A stretch of 64,000 nt of DNA from Cyanoderma ruficeps (Eukaryota; Chordata; Aves; Passeriformes; Timaliidae), in the NCBI GenBank assembly GCA_008694505.1, contig VZDJ01007747.1:10696399-10760398 (forward strand), given 5' to 3'. This document shows, piece by piece, positions 53,380-64,000 of the stretch (the first letter of the stretch is position 1; the number at the start of each line of letters is the position of its first letter). The notes beneath the pieces are model-generated. The model was not told the DNA's origin and ran no database searches. It saw nothing but the letters and a program-made list of their open reading frames with translations. The translations under genes were made by a program, and so were the position numbers.

Positions 53380-56300
53380 AGAATATTTCAGCAAGGTTGT
53401 ATTGGAGCTTCCTTTATTGGAATGATACAAAAAAATAACTATCATGTTTCTACCAAAGGCATATGGGACTGGAAACTTCTTATAATGCAGTATTGGTTAA
53501 TGATAAGGTACTTAAATTTCCTAGGCAGAGCAAACCAAGTTATCCTAAGAGCATTGACTCTTAGAAACTGGGAAATCAAAAAAAATTAAAAATATTAAAT
53601 AGTTCTACTCTCTTGGTCTACTACAGCTAGACTCTATTTATTTATAACTAGAAAGAATGTTCTACTCTTCTACTACATTTAGTTGAGCTTAAATCAGTAA
53701 GCTTTCTTTGTGTGGAGGACTATATTTAGACTACAAACTATGACTTAGTCATCTTCAATAGTAACAGTCAACCTAGAAAAGAAAAAAATGGCAGAGGGGA
53801 CTGGTTTTTTTTGGGTTTTATTTAAATGAAAACTCAGGCTAAAATAGTGAACTCCTGGTATTCAGAATAGCTTATAAAATTTTTCAGTAGGCCATGTCGC
53901 TGTGAGAACTGAATCCAGACAGGAATTCAATTAGGAATGGTCCTAAACTATTTAAAAATTATAACATTACATTTAATTATGTGATGCAGTCAAGCCTATG
54001 TTCAAAATACCTGGCTTACTCACCCTTTACGTGCATGAGTCTCCCTGTGGCTGCAAAAACTATGTTGAGGCATTGATAACAAATCCTGAGCTCTAGGCTG
54101 CTATGGCAACAATGGTAGCATACAGGAGTCAGCTAATTTTAGACTAGATTGGGTATGTCTACAAAGATTGTAGTTCTGCTATTGCCTACAGTAAAAACAT
54201 AATCTCAGTTCCTTGAGCATTTTAAAATATGAAGTAAATCCTGAACACCCCAAAGTGATATTTATATGTATATGACGTGTTACTGGATGTTTGAGAAACT
54301 TCAGACCCATTTTTTTTTTTTACTTTTTGCTGTATATTCTAAGATATATTGTAGTAATCAAATGCAAGGCATAAAAAAGAAATGACCTTCATGACCAGAA
54401 TACATACCTGAGGCAAAACCAATCTGCTTGAGATTTCTTTCTGTATTTAGTAGATTGAAAATCCAATAATCTGTTTGACAAGAATGTTAATGCCTATGCT
54501 TGTCCCCTGGGAATCGATGAAATTTTTCAAGAGGGTATAATATTCATAGGCAATAGTTATGACATGAAGATGGGGATGGAGCATCTGATTTTTACATGGG
54601 TGGGGAATAACACAGTGCAGGGATGGAGGTCACCTTGGATTACAACTGATACATGTCTCAGACTTCTCTGGTCTGGGCAGAATGACAAAATGCCTTCTGC
54701 AGGTAGACCTACAGATAATTTATGGCCTTCAGCAGTCTGCTTTCACTTTCTCTGTATTGCTGATGGCACGTCAAAATTAGAATTTGGTTAAAGACTAATG
54801 TCAGTAAATGTTACAGCAAGAATGAATTTTATCAGGATGCTTGAGGAAATGAATTAGAGAATTGAGCTGAAAACTATCAGTCGCAGTAGGTCTTAGCATA
54901 CAATACCAGATACTCTGACACAAGCAAGAAAAATACTGTATTGATTTTATTTTTTTTAGTTGTAGACTGATTTAACAAAATGTGCTTGCAAATCTGTCTC
55001 ATCGTACAGGTTTTGGTGAGCTGTATATGCTACACATTTTGGAAGCTGCTTAAGAAACTTTTAGGTTAGGAGATCTAAATTAACCATGTTTAGTTTGGTT
55101 TTTTCTGACATTGCTTCCAATATTAAAACATGGCTTATTTTAATGTAAACAGAAGTTTTCCTTGATCTCACAGCTGAGAATAGCTGTGATTCCCTTGCCA
55201 GCAAATTAGCTAAATAGTTTCAATTTACACACCTTATTACCATTTCATCTTGGGTTAGCTAAGTAACATTGCTATTGAGTAAATTACCTTGTTCACAAAG
55301 AGTTGCATGTCTAAGAGGATTAATTTCTATTAAAATTAGAAAAACGCAAAATCAAAATCAGCACTACTTGACTTTCACTAAGGCAAGAAAAAACCCAGCT
55401 GGATATATAAAATGCTTAGATAAATCATTGCCAATCTACATGGCTACATCTCCACATATGAGTTCTGAACCTGGAGAAGATGATCTGCTGTGATGTGTCT
55501 TAAGTGGGTCAGGTAAGAATCGTTGCCAAAAAGCATATTGTTAGAGCAGACAGTGCAGTAACGTCCCCAGTTACAGCACAAATACTTGAAGATTTTGCTG
55601 CATATTTGAAATATGTGAGTTACTGTTCCTTATGGTGACAGCAGTTTTGTTGGTTGGTTTTTTATCTTTTGTATAAAAGGATTGTTCTAATGTGTTGGAA
55701 CTTGTTTTACAACCTCTGAGACAGACCTTGACTAAACACATTTAGGAGTACAACATTCATTCAGTTCTGGAATGCTACATCTGGTGGTGCTCTCTTTAAG
55801 AATTGCCTATTCCTGGTTCACCTGCTGTGTCAAGGTGGCAGTGGAAATGCAAAAGTGATTTTGTATGCAAGAAAGAAGAAGAAAGCCCCAGAGAAACACT
55901 TTCTGAAATGAACATCATCTTAATGCTCAGAGCATTGCACATAATTTTTTCTCTCTCTTTTTCTTTCTTTCTAATATGTTTGCTCTCTTCACTCACGTCA
56001 CCAAGCAGTCTTCTTGCTGACTTGGGGGAGTCTTGATGTATTTTTGATGATTATTTTTCTGACGTTACCTGAAAAAGTTTTGTTTCATCATAGAAACAAA
56101 GCAGGAAACACAAAGTTTTTGAAAAAAGACCATTTGGCCCTAGAGCTGATAGAAGAAAAGAGTTGTGCAAACTGGCTAACAGAATGCTCATGAATGTAAC
56201 TTTAGGGCTACTGTAACTGAAATATATTTTAGAATTGAATGGAAATTTTGTAGGAAAAGCATTTTCACTATTTGTGCTATTAGTAACACATTATTTAATC

Positions 56301-56650
56301 TGTTTTTCAGAAATGGACATAAATGAAAATATAAAGGAGACAGAAAGCAAGATAGGTGATTGTCACTACATAGAATATAATTTTGAAGAGTTGTTTTAGT
56401 GACTACTAAAAACAATACAAGCCCAACAGACCACTATACTAGTAGAGGAAATATATTCTTCTCTCAAAACTACCTCAAACTCCACTGTCTTGCTTATGAT
56501 CCTTTCACTGCTGAACTGAAAAATCTAAACTTACCTTGTGCCATCAAGATAACACATTAGGCATACTGAATCGATTCCTGAACTCAATTGTTTAGAAAGC
56601 ATCATGCAGCAACAGGTTGCATGGAAAATTCCAACACAGAACAATGGCTT
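53380..56650. other. AT-rich non-coding sequence, nothing recognised
   Basis: No gene or retroelement was recognised. A T12 run lies at 54310-54321. Open frames of up to about 77 codons overlap on opposite strands near 55800-56030 and are chance. Confidence 0.5.
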
Positions 56651-56655
56651 CATCT

Positions 56656-56744
56656 GTTAGCAGGAAGTACAATCTGATATTTTCTTTTATGCACAAAAGA
56701 ATCAGTTAGCAGGAAGTACAATCTGATATTTTCTTTTATGCACA
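56656..56744 (+). repeat. Tandem duplication, 49-bp period, 40 bases identical
   Basis: A segment starting gttagcaggaagtac occurs at 56656 and again at 56705. The first 40 bases of the two copies are identical, then they diverge (gcacaaaaga versus gcacagagga). Perfect identity in neutral-looking DNA suggests a recent duplication or a polymorphic site. Confidence 0.92.
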
Positions 56745-56784
56745 GAGGATGCGAAAAAGTGATTATGAAAATAAATATTTTCAT

Positions 56785-56808
56785 ATATATGAATATATGA
56801 ATATATGT
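56785..56808 (+). repeat. (ATATATGA)3-like AT-rich microsatellite
   Basis: Three consecutive 8-base units atatatga/atatatga/atatatgt lie in a larger AT-rich patch from about 56770 to 56830. Confidence 0.8.
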
Positions 56809-56829
56809 TATATAATATATAAATAATCT

Positions 56830-57797
56830 CTTCAGAGAGATGAGATGGAAATACAACCCAAACAGTTTTTACTGATTACAGAGTAGTAAGGTACTACTTT
56901 TTGCTAGCCCAGAAATTGATATAGTTTTGAAAATAACTTAGCACAAATAGCTGGTGAGTTTGGAAAACACAAGCAAGAAACACAAAAAGGAAGTATGGCT
57001 GCTAGACTTTGAAAGAAACTCCTGAGATGTGAACTTGGCTTCTGTTCAGATTTTTTTCTGTATAAACTTGTGCAAGGTCACTTGTCTATATGCTGTCTCT
57101 CTCATTTGTAAATTAAGAATAATACCTGCCTGCCTTGGATTATTTATGCTGAAGATTAATTAAAATTCATAAAAGCACTTTTAAAATTTAGTGTTGCAAA
57201 ACTGCTAGAGGAAGATTAGTAATTTTGATAAAGAGGATACTTGTGATGAATAGTAAGAGGAAACACCACATACTAGATGGCTAACGGAGTTAGAAGAAAT
57301 GAAAAACTTTAGCCTTTGTGGTAGATTGTTTTCTGAATTTTGTACCTTTTTTTCTGAAAAGACGTAAGTTTTATAAATTATTGTTCCTTATTTTTTTTCT
57401 TCAAAAAAGGTGTCAGCTGTACAATGAAACATGCACACTATAAAGATTTTAATGAGACAATGGCTTTTTTCATGTTGCAGAAGTCTTATTAGACTTTAAA
57501 TTGTGGGTTGGCTCAAAGAATTTAAACAAATTATAATATGGGAAACTGACAATCAATTACAGTGGAAAAGGTGACCCCAGTTTTCTTAAATAGTCTAACT
57601 TGAAAGGAGTACTTTCACAGGGGAATGTTCTTTGCAGACACTGTGTCTGTTTTCTAATCAGGGAAGGTTAAGAGGAGACAGACTCCTTAAATATTTTTCC
57701 ATATACTGTTTCATGGAACAGCCAATCACAGCCTGCTGTTTGAAATGGGTCTTTTTGTGACCTCTAGTGGAACAGTGTCAATGCATTTTCATTAAAA
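56830..57797. other. AT-rich non-coding sequence, nothing recognised
   Basis: Unique-looking AT-rich DNA with no supported gene. It ends at the left border of the LTR. Confidence 0.5.
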
Positions 57798-58354
57798 TGT
57801 GGTTGGGTCTGGTGGGTTTCCCTTGGATGCCAAGTGCCCACCAAGCTGCTCTGTCACTCCCCCTTCTCAGTTGACCTGGGGAGAAAAAATAAGATGGGAA
57901 AGAACTTGTAGCTTGAGATAAGGCAGTTTACTGGAGCAAAAGAGAAAGGTTGTGCACGTGCAAACAAAGAGAAATAAAAGGTTTTGTTCTCTACTTCCCA
58001 TCCATGAGTGATGTTCAGACACTTCCAGGGAAGCAGGACTTCAGCGTGCGGAGAGGTTGTTCCTGAAGACACTACAAATAACAAATGCCTGCCACTGCAC
58101 CTCTCTTTTTTAGCTTTTGTATCTGAGCTGATGTCATATGCTATGGCATACTCCTCTGGATATTTTGTGTCAGCTGGCCTCCTTGCGTCCCTCCCAGGGT
58201 CTTGCTCACCCCCACCCCCTTGATGGGGGAATGTTGAGAGACAGCACTGACACCAGCCCTGCCCAGCAGTAGCCAAAGCACTGGGGTGTTTTCAACACTT
58301 TTCCAGGTGCCAATGCAAAGCACAGCACTGTGAGGGCTGCTGTGGGAAAACACA
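57798..58354 (-). mobile_element. Nearly complete solo LTR of a common avian endogenous retrovirus family, minus strand
   Basis: This is the same LTR family as at 31190-31525, but in the opposite orientation and far more complete. On the plus strand it starts at tgtggttgggtctggtgggt, continues with gatgccaagtgcccaccaag, then gagataaggcag, cttccagggaagcagga, gatgtcatatgctatggcat and gtcagctggcctcc, and ends near aaaacaca. Read in its own (minus) sense, the TATA position is degraded to atacaaaag (58114-58122 on the plus strand) and the polyadenylation signal is agtaaa (57927-57932). The left end is a good TG terminus. The right terminus is uncertain, and I see no flanking target-site duplication. 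No retroviral genes flank it, so it is a solo LTR. The 140-codon minus-strand frame inside it (57854-58276) is not a gene. Confidence 0.88.
57927..57932 (-). terminator. Variant polyadenylation signal in the LTR
   Basis: The minus-strand hexamer agtaaa lies where this LTR family carries attaaa, just before the ctgccttatctcaa block. It is a known weak variant signal. Current use is unknown. Confidence 0.5.
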
Positions 58355-58359
58355 CGGTA

Positions 58360-59870
58360 GGTATGTCTGGGAATATTCAAATAATAGCAGTACCTGACAG
58401 ATTCTTTTGGTCACATAGATACTAAACATTACAGATATAAAACTCAATAAAAAGGTAATAACTGTTCATAAATATATTCATAAAGTCATCTGTGGTAGTT
58501 CTCAATGAATGTTAGATTCTATTTGATTTTAGAGATATTGGATCACAATATTGGCAGATTCTTTAGAACATTATTTCAATTTCTTAGAAACATTAATTTG
58601 ATTCTTTTTAGTCTATTGTATAGCATCCATGCATATGTAACTTCTAGAAAATAGCATTTTTAAAAAAATAGGACTGAAAAATCCACTCAGAGTTTATATA
58701 TGATCTACTCTGTAGTGTTTTTATTTGTAACAAAACTAATAAAAACCCAGCATCATTCTTGGTTTTGAATAGAATCAGTACATTATGATACTACTTCAGC
58801 TTGCTTCCTTAGTACATTTTTCCTTATATTTCCATATAATGGTACTATCATGTATATGTAATAATATACTGAAATAAAATGAAAATTTATAATGAAGTCA
58901 GAAATATTTTTCAACAGCAAAAATACTATCTGTTAATTTATTTCAAATACCAAGTGAAAGCACTTCTCTTTGATTTGTAAAGTTCACTGAAGGAATGTTA
59001 GAGTTTATCATATCTGAAAGTCCTAACTGTACTCTACTATCATTTAAATTCATTTCCCTAGCCATAGGTTTTCAAATTAAACAATACTGGTAATCTTTTA
59101 ATTGCATTAAAGGTTTGCTGCTAACTCTTTTCTTCTTACAGGATTGCCATCATCACATATTATACATAGTAAAAATAAGCACATTCAAACATAGATCACT
59201 GACAAATGAAAAAACCCGCCATTAAATTATTAAGGCTTTGAATTAATAGTCAATAGCTCTCATCAGCCACACATTTAATTTCCTTCTTGATCCTATATTC
59301 TTTTCTTCCAGTGGAAAATACCTGTACCTATCCTGTTTTCAGAAGTGTTCTTTTTCAAAGCTTCCATTTCTCAACTGTAAATGATTTTCTTGTTTCTTTG
59401 CTTTAAGTTCTTCCTGCCTACAATTCTTTGTGATCTTTTTCTTAGTGCTTAAAAGAGGTTCTACATTTTTTGATAAGTGACAACTTTCTTGTTAACATTT
59501 AGAATAACCCATACATGGAACTAATAACTATTACACTTCCCATATCTCACATCCGTACCAATCAATTATTTCTAGGCATGCCACCAATTCCAACATAGTC
59601 AAAGTGGATGTTTACAAAGGTGCCAGGTGAGCTTTGAACAAGGTTCCTGCACTCCCCATAATATTCAAGCTTTGTAAAGCACTTGCACTTCAGAACTGCT
59701 GAGCAACAGATATTTGTGACACAGAAGGAAGGGGCAAATAGTGATTCTGTCAAATCAGATAGGAAACAAATTGCAATAAATATCCTGCCTTTTTGTATTT
59801 TGAGTTAAAAAATCTAGATATTGCCATGAAAATTGTCCTTGCTGATTTTAAATAGATGAATTGCTAGTCA
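58360..59870. other. AT-rich non-coding sequence, nothing recognised
   Basis: No gene, repeat family or RNA was recognised between the LTR and the CR1 fragment. Confidence 0.5.
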
Positions 59871-59874
59871 GTCA

Positions 59875-60040
59875 AGCGTGGTGGTCATCACACTGCTTTG
59901 CCCTGATGTGACCTCACCTCAGTTACTTTGCGCAGGATTGGGAGCAACAATTTGAGAGTGCTGTAAAGCCATTAGAGAGCATCTAAAGGAAAGCCACTAT
60001 GATGGTGAAGGGTCTTGGGGGTAAAGCCATATGAGGAGCT
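59875..60040 (+). mobile_element. CR1 LINE internal fragment (ORF2 region), plus strand
   Basis: The sequence follows the part of CR1 ORF2 that lies just upstream of the segment kept at 24030-24392. The order is: a block around ccctgatgtgacctcacctc (59901-59920) matching the CR1 'ctggtgaggccccacctgg' region, a degraded 'cagttttgggccc' region, then gatggtgaagggtcttgggg (60001-60020) and ccatatgaggag (60027-60038), matching 'atggtgaagggtctggag...tatgaggag'. It then stops without the CR1 3' end. No reading frame is open. Similarity is moderate but the block order is characteristic. Confidence 0.78.
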
Positions 60041-60044
60041 TTCA

Positions 60045-63000
60045 TTTGCTCTTACACTCTTAGTAGCAAGTCATTTTCTCTGTTTTATGTGAAAAAAAGC
60101 CTTCCCCTACTTTTCCTGCAAACAGTCTTTCATTAAAGCTTGATTTTTCTGTGAAGTTTCATGCAAATCTGTAATTAGTTGCTGAGTTCCAGTCAATTAA
60201 ATACTGGCCTAAAATAGCTCCTGTTTGGGTCTCATGGTATTTTGGGTCTCTGTAGTCTGAGGGTTCGACTTTGCAGAAAGTAAAAAACTACAGAGGAAGG
60301 ATTATTTGATATCTTTGGGTTATATAACCACTTAGTTACCTACCAAAAAGGCAAAAATGTTCACTGAAAGAGAAAGCTTTGCAACAGCTGTGTGGTACAG
60401 CATGTGCCCTCCTAGTTCAATCACTATAATAGGAATATAAACCAATCTGTGATTTTTTTCATGTTAAAAGGATTTTATAATTTTTTTGTAAAATACAATT
60501 GCTAATACTGCATTGGTTTTATTTTTGCAAATGCAGTGTAAATTCTTTTCGAAGCTTACTGTGTTTGCACTTTTTCCTTGATATAAGATGTGGCATTCAT
60601 TTTATTCAGTTCCTGTTGACATTGATGTAATCAATTGTATTGACTACGGCGGATTAAATGATGCATTTGTAGATGAAAGGAAGTATAGTTGCAATTGCCT
60701 CAGTAACAGAAGGTTTGGACCTTGCTCTGTTGGAGTATTCTCAAAGATAGAGAAAAATAGACTGAAGACAAACAAAAAGCTCTCTATTGTACTTTGTGCT
60801 GAGAAACAGCAATTTTATGACCTGAAAATAGGAACAAAAGAATTCATAGTTCTAACATTGGCCCAACTCCACAAATTACAATTGAAAGCCACAGATCTGA
60901 CCTCTGGTTTTGTTTTGTTTCCCTTCTTGTTGAAAGTCTGTGTTTCAAAGCTGCTAGTATTCATATCCACTATCATTGTGGTCTACTAAATTTGCTATTA
61001 TTACTGTTATTATATTTTCTTATTATTTAAAAAGTGAATAAGATGCACAGTACATTTTGCAAATATTTAATGATCTAATCTCTCCCAAGTTAATAGGAAG
61101 TAGGAATAACGAAACTGAAGAGAGTATATTCCTTTGTTGAATGATATGGGACAGAAAATTCAGCTTGTGAAAGCCCAGTTTTTATTGAATGACAGATTTC
61201 TGCATCCAAAAGAATTGTTCACTGTCCTGGTCAGAGCTAGGGGTTTTAAGTCATGACAAGGAAGTTGTTTGGAATTTTTTCTTGCCTTTTGCATATTCTT
61301 TTTATCAAGGGTTGGGCAAACTGAATTTACTTGTTGTGAATATAGGCAAGTGAGTTGTTTTAGGATTTAACATTACTGGTGGATACCTTTCAAATGAAAA
61401 CGATGATTCATTTCTCTATACTTTTGCATTGTGTCTGCATTTATCTTGCTTTTCTTTTTAAAAAATCTCCTTCTTCTGCCCAGCTTATTGACAAGATGGG
61501 GATACCAGCTTGGAAATTTTGATGGCTGAAAAGCTGCTCCCTGGGCACAAAAGCCAATGAGTTCTGGTTGGCTGCAGTTCTGTGTCCTTTCTCCCTCTAT
61601 CACAGCTGCAGTTCCTCTAACTCTCCCTCATCTTGCAAAGTATTGTTCTCTTTCTTGTATTTTTCCTATCTCCTGCTGGTGAGCATGGACTGTAACTCAT
61701 TCCAAGCCAAGTGTTAAGGGCCATCTGGTGGGCTTAACAGTTTTGCAGTGTTTAATTGAATGAGAGTGGAATTCTGGTATCCAGAAATTAACTTGCAAAA
61801 CTCAATTCCTTAGTACAAGAGAACCTGATTAAAAATAGCAAGTTTGCGACCGGATATGGAGATGTCTAACTTAAAAAAGAAGTTCTAGATTCAGATCCTG
61901 AAAAATGTGAATGAACTTGAGAATCATCCAGCTTGAGGACTTTGGTTTTGGAAACTAAGTTGACATATTTCATTGATTCACTGGTAAAAATTCATATGTT
62001 TACTGTAGTTATTTAAATCTCAGCAATCTTGCATCTCTTTTATTCTTGTTAGTCAATCAATGTATGCAAGTAAGTATTTTTCAGTTTTTGTATTCTCAGC
62101 TCATGTAAAACACATAAATTTCATCAGCTGCCATTCTCATTTTTAACCTTTTGACAATGTATGAAAATCCTATCAAAATAGTTTTTAAAATCTCATATTT
62201 ATTATTTTGCATGCAAAAGAAGAGTCCTTTGTTTTTGACATGATTTTTCATGAATGAACTAAAATTTCTAGATGAAAGAGCTCAATGCATTGCCATGGAG
62301 AATTAAAAATAGAATATTATAATTAGTTCAACTGTCTTTTACATGCTTCTTTTGTCTTTTCATGCCTCTTTAGTCATCGTCTTCAAGCTTGTGTTTTGAT
62401 TGCTTTCTTCCTGTTCTTAATATTTAAAATTGTTTGCCTTCTTTCATTCTACTTATTGTGATAGAGTGAATAAATATTCTCATCAGCAGACTCAATATTT
62501 AGGAAAACGTCTAGTATGAAAATTAAGTTACTCATTTTCATCTTACTAATGGTTTGAAATTTCCTGTACTTCTGATAATTACAGGGCAATAAGAGAAATG
62601 GTCATACGGGTCAAATTCTTGAATTTAGGTTTAGAGCTGGAAGCAAGGAAGCGCTACTAGAAGTACCTCTTAAAGTCTCACTTCATTATCTTTAAGTTAT
62701 CTTCAGAGAATAACTATTCTATGTCTTAGGACAGCCTGGCTGGCAGGGCTGCATTATTATCTTGAGCTTCACAGTCCTTGCAGTAGGTCGGGGGAAGCAG
62801 ACTGGAATAGGTTTCTTTAGATTGAAGTAGGCTGCTGCTGTCTGAAGAGCTGATAAGCACACATGCTTCATGTAAACAGGTTACTTAGCAAATGAGCACT
62901 GATATAAGCATGGGGGCTTGCATGCTAGCTTGACTTTGTCCTTGCTGTACTATTGTCCTTATTGCAGCATTCCTTTTATTTTCTCTTGATATTATGGCAT

Positions 63001-64000
63001 TTAGGGAAAGAAAGAAAATGTGTACATTTCAATCCCACTAAAAAAAAAGCACAGGATCTACTTTCAACCAAGGGGGGGCTCAAGGAGAACTAAATTCCAG
63101 GGATTTGGGGTTTGTGGTGCTTACAGTAGCTGAGCAAAGCTGAGAGATGAGCCCAGCAGTTTTTTACAATTGAAATACAAGCTATTTATGTTGTTTCACC
63201 AAATGAGAGGCAAAAAGGTACAGGTTGAAAGGCTGATTAACCAACTGCAGAATATACTTAGCAAGACATTAATATTAGTAGATACTGAAAATCTTCATAA
63301 TGCCCCTGAATATGCTAAAAAAAATGTTTTCCACCCTTTAAAATTGAACATGCCATTTAATAGTTTTTGGGGTTTTTTTGTATCCATTACCACTGCATGT
63401 GCAATACTTGGTATTCAATTGCTGTGTCAGGGTTATTTAACATTTAAATATTGAGTTGATACACCATCTGAAGTAGTTGGCTTAAGAGACTTAAGTAGTC
63501 AGTTTAACACTATGTTTCTACTTGGAATCATCTCCTGAAATTACCATTCATGTTCTAATACCTCTGCCATTTTTTATCTCTTTCGATACTAAAACTGGGA
63601 CCATTTTATTTCACCAATTCTTTTAAATGTATCACTGTAATTGGAGAGGGATTGCTTACATATTTCATTATAAGAGTACACTCTGGAAAGAAATTGAGAG
63701 GCTGAAGGTGTAAAACCAAGAAGATAAATTAAAAAATCTATGAAGGAACAATATTGAAAAAATACTTTACATGTCATCAGAGATGAGTTTAGATTACCTG
63801 CTTTCTGGGATGGGTAGAATTCAGAAACTTGTTTTTAAAAATACTATACTGCTTGCTGAGGCATCTTTATTCATATCATTTCTATTTAAATGACTAGCAT
63901 GAAATAACTAGTATATAGTTCCATTGTAGGGATTTAGTTTCTTATCAGGGATTTTTCCCCAATTATTTAAATGAGAGGTTGTTAATGACTAGGTAGAACA
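60045..64000. other. AT-rich non-coding sequence, nothing recognised
   Basis: About 4 kb with no supported gene. The longest frame (60588-60989, plus strand, 133 codons) has no recognisable domain, and its C-terminal half is a low-complexity hydrophobic stretch. I treat it as chance, although it is one of the longer frames in the window. Confidence 0.5.

Noticed and set aside
57854..58276. 140-codon minus-strand open frame
   Set aside because: It lies wholly inside a solo LTR whose identity explains the sequence. LTRs of this type carry no gene there.
60588..60989. 133-codon plus-strand open frame with a hydrophobic end
   Set aside because: No domain or homologue recognised. The hydrophobic tail comes from T-rich DNA. 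It cannot be excluded as a relic, but there is no positive support.
1..64000. CRISPR arrays, operons or phage-like modules
   Set aside because: There are no regularly spaced direct repeats, no dense co-directional genes and no ribosome-binding-site pattern. CR1 and avian LTR sequences show a vertebrate nuclear genome.

Overview
The window looks like bird nuclear DNA. It is AT-rich, littered with short decayed retroelement pieces, and contains an avian-type CR1 LINE 3' end (24030-24392), a second CR1 piece (59875-60040) and two copies of a long-terminal-repeat (LTR) family that is common in bird genomes (31190-31525 on the plus strand, 57798-58354 on the minus strand). Species and locus cannot be fixed from the sequence alone.

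I find no intact protein-coding gene, tRNA, rRNA, CRISPR array or prokaryotic-type operon. Open frames are short (longest about 148 codons), scattered over both strands, and show no recognisable domains, which is what chance gives in AT-rich DNA. The window is best read as intergenic sequence or the interior of one or more very large introns. I could not identify exons.

Layout: 1-5400 is mostly unique sequence with one CR1-like tail near 2.9 kb. A GC-rich block at 5420-5965, with a TATA box and a polyadenylation signal, looks like a solo LTR. 6-24 kb is unique AT-rich DNA with simple sequence and one perfect hairpin (14.0 kb). A G-quadruplex-like run and a CR1 copy lie at 23.9-24.4 kb. 31.2-31.5 kb is an LTR remnant that has lost its polyadenylation segment. 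37.65-37.73 kb is an AT-rich repeat with inverted arms and the only ambiguous base (N) in the window. 44.3-44.7 kb has a GT microsatellite and two perfect hairpins. 48.0-48.1 kb is a strongly purine-biased tract. 50.65-51.1 kb (minus strand) holds a protein-like reading frame broken by frameshifts, the best candidate for an old pseudogene. 53.3 and 56.7 kb hold short tandem duplications. 57.8-58.35 kb is a nearly complete solo LTR, and 59.9-60.0 kb is an internal CR1 fragment.

No genes work together here. The interest lies in retroelement history, small secondary-structure motifs and the unidentified broken frame. No convincing new biological system was seen.
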